From an uncultured Eubacteriales bacterium (GTDB taxonomy: Bacteria; Bacillota; Clostridia; Christensenellales; CAG-138): a stretch of 5,632 nucleotides of DNA. The stretch covers positions 1 to 5,632 of the forward strand of contig URFJ01000118.1 in the NCBI GenBank assembly GCA_900547135.1, given 5' to 3'. The notes under the pieces were generated by a model. The model saw only the letters and a program-made list of their open reading frames with translations, was not told the DNA's origin and did not search any database. A program made the translations under genes and the position numbers. Positions 4,413-5,632 of this stretch are shown in pieces; the stretch's first letter is position 1, and each line of letters opens with the position of its first letter.

Positions 4413-5632
4413 GTGGACGATAACCCGGTAATAGGGCAATTAATTCTACAGCTTGTTTTAATACTCTTAAACGCTTTTTTTGCATCAGCGGAGATAGCCG
4501 TTATTTCGCTGAACGAAGGCAAGCTCCGCCGGCAGGTAGCCGATGGCGATAAGCTTGCTCAAAAAATGCTTAGAATGATAGAAGAGCCGACAGGGTTCCT
4601 TTCCACCATACAAATAGGCATAACCCTGGCAGGTTTTTTAGGGTCAGCCTTTGCTGCGGATAACTTTTCAGACCTTATAGTCAGATGGCTGGTTAACACA
4701 GTAGGAATTACAAGCGTGTCAGAAGCATCGCTCAATACTATAGCGGTAATCCTAATTACGCTTATACTTTCGTTCCTTATGCTTGTTCTCGGAGAGCTCG
4801 TGCCAAAGCGCATAGCCATGAGAAAGCCGGAAAAGGTAGCCCGCCTATCGTGCCGCATAATAACTTTATCGAAGATAATGAGGCCCTTAATCTGGCTGTT
4901 GTCCATCTGTACAAACGGTATCCTCAGGCTTTTTCGAATCAATCCTCATGAAACGGATGAGGCGGTTTCCGAAGCTGAAATACGTATGATGGTTGATATG
5001 GGCAATGAAAGCGGAGCAATAGAAACAAACGAAAAAGAGCTCATAAACAATATATTCGAATTTAACGATATAACAGCGCAGGACGTAATGATACACCGCA
5101 CCGATATGGTGGTATTATGGACGGATTCTACGCACGATGAAATAATAAATACGATAAGGGAAAGCGGGCTGTCGCGCTTCCCAGTGTGCGGCGAGGACGT
5201 CGATGATATAGTGGGAATACTTCGTGCTCGCGAATACCTTTTGGATATGACCGAATCCTTGTCAAAGCCAATAATCGGGGCTTTAACGCCCGCATACTTT
5301 GTTCCGGACAGCGTAAAAGCCGACGTGCTGTTCCGCGATATGCAAGAAAATAAAGTTCATATGGCCATTGTTGTTGACGAATATGGCGGAACATGCGGTT
5401 TGATTACAATGGAGGATCTAATAGAGGAGATTGTAGGCAATATCTATGATGAATCCGATCCACAGGACGAACAAGGGATTACTAAGATTGAAGACAATCT
5501 CTGGAAGATAGCAGGTGGCACTGAACTGGTTGAAATTGTTGAAGCCCTGGGATTGAAATGGAAGCCCGATGAAGAGGACGAGTATGAAACGCTCGGTGGC
5601 CTCGTGTTCAGCTGTCTTAACCAGATACCTCC
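4413..5632 (+). CDS. CNNM/CBS-domain membrane protein of the CorC/HlyC/TlyC family (3' end outside window)
   Basis: The visible part is 406 codons with no frameshift, and the C-terminus lies beyond the window. The start is GTG 4413. An in-frame TAA at 4407-4409 excludes a longer reading, and GGGGG at 4399-4403 is the likely ribosome site. Domains in order: a CNNM/DUF21 membrane domain (about residues 5-190) with N-terminal hydrophobic helix, the FFASAEIAVISLNEGKLR region and the family motif GELVPKRIA at 127-135; an acidic helix (SEAEIRMMVDMGNESGAI); a CBS pair (about 221-345) with DVMIHR and VHMAIVVDEYGGTCGLITMEDLIEEIVGNI; and the beginning of the CorC_HlyC C-terminal domain (from about 365). 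Relatives are named hemolysins but act in Mg2+ (or other divalent cation) efflux or homeostasis, with the CBS pair as a nucleotide-binding regulator. A typical length is 420-450 aa, so only a short tail is missing. Confidence 0.92.
   Translation, partial: MDDNPVIGQLILQLVLILLNAFFASAEIAVISLNEGKLRRQVADGDKLAQKMLRMIEEPTGFLSTIQIGITLAGFLGSAFAADNFSDLIVRWLVNTVGITSVSEASLNTIAVILITLILSFLMLVLGELVPKRIAMRKPEKVARLSCRIITLSKIMRPLIWLLSICTNGILRLFRINPHETDEAVSEAEIRMMVDMGNESGAIETNEKELINNIFEFNDITAQDVMIHRTDMVVLWTDSTHDEIINTIRESGLSRFPVCGEDVDDIVGILRAREYLLDMTESLSKPIIGALTPAYFVPDSVKADVLFRDMQENKVHMAIVVDEYGGTCGLITMEDLIEEIVGNIYDESDPQDEQGITKIEDNLWKIAGGTELVEIVEALGLKWKPDEEDEYETLGGLVFSCLNQIP

Noticed and set aside
4559..5394. Three minus-strand reading frames within the CorC/HlyC-type gene.
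   Set aside because: They lie antisense to an uninterrupted, family-typical coding sequence, and their translations show no domain features.

Overview
The window looks like chromosomal DNA of a low-to-medium-GC member of the Bacillota, most likely class Clostridia. The evidence is AT-rich intergenic DNA, strong AGGAGG-type ribosome sites, heavy use of ATA isoleucine codons, a tetrahydrofolate riboswitch in front of a folate-type ECF transporter gene, and a transposase remnant of a kind frequent in Clostridia. Genus cannot be decided from the sequence.

Layout from left to right. (1) 2-397, plus strand: the C-terminal end of a protein that begins outside the window, probably a beta-propeller-like surface or periplasmic protein. 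(2) 398-746: no convincing gene, only small hairpins. (3) 747-1538, minus strand: a complete one-gene transcription unit made of an extended -10 promoter, a THF riboswitch with a terminator as expression platform, the folate ECF transporter S component (start at 1319, not in the terminator U tract), and a hairpin after the stop. (4) 1566-1918: no recognisable gene. (5) 1919-3618, plus strand: a near-consensus promoter drives two overlapping genes. The first encodes an exported protein of 306 aa. The second is a papain/NlpC-P60-like lipoprotein whose signal peptide is interrupted by an in-frame TAA. (6) 3619-3881: a locally GC-rich stretch without a recognised gene. (7) 3882-4197, minus strand: the left end and N-terminal HTH part of a decayed transposase. 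(8) 4192-5632, plus strand: a near-consensus promoter, a leader of about 185 nt with strong hairpin potential, and a CNNM/CBS (CorC/HlyC/TlyC) membrane protein that runs off the window.

The least expected observation is a 47-bp segment present twice in the same orientation (1919-1965 and 4115-4161, 39 of 47 positions identical). One copy lies in front of the secreted-protein pair. The other lies between the transposase remnant and the CorC-type gene. In both places it is followed 28-30 bp later by TTGACA, 17 bp of spacer and a good -10 box. This fits insertion-sequence ends that carry an outward -35 element and have created promoters for the neighbouring genes. The alternative is a duplicated promoter region.
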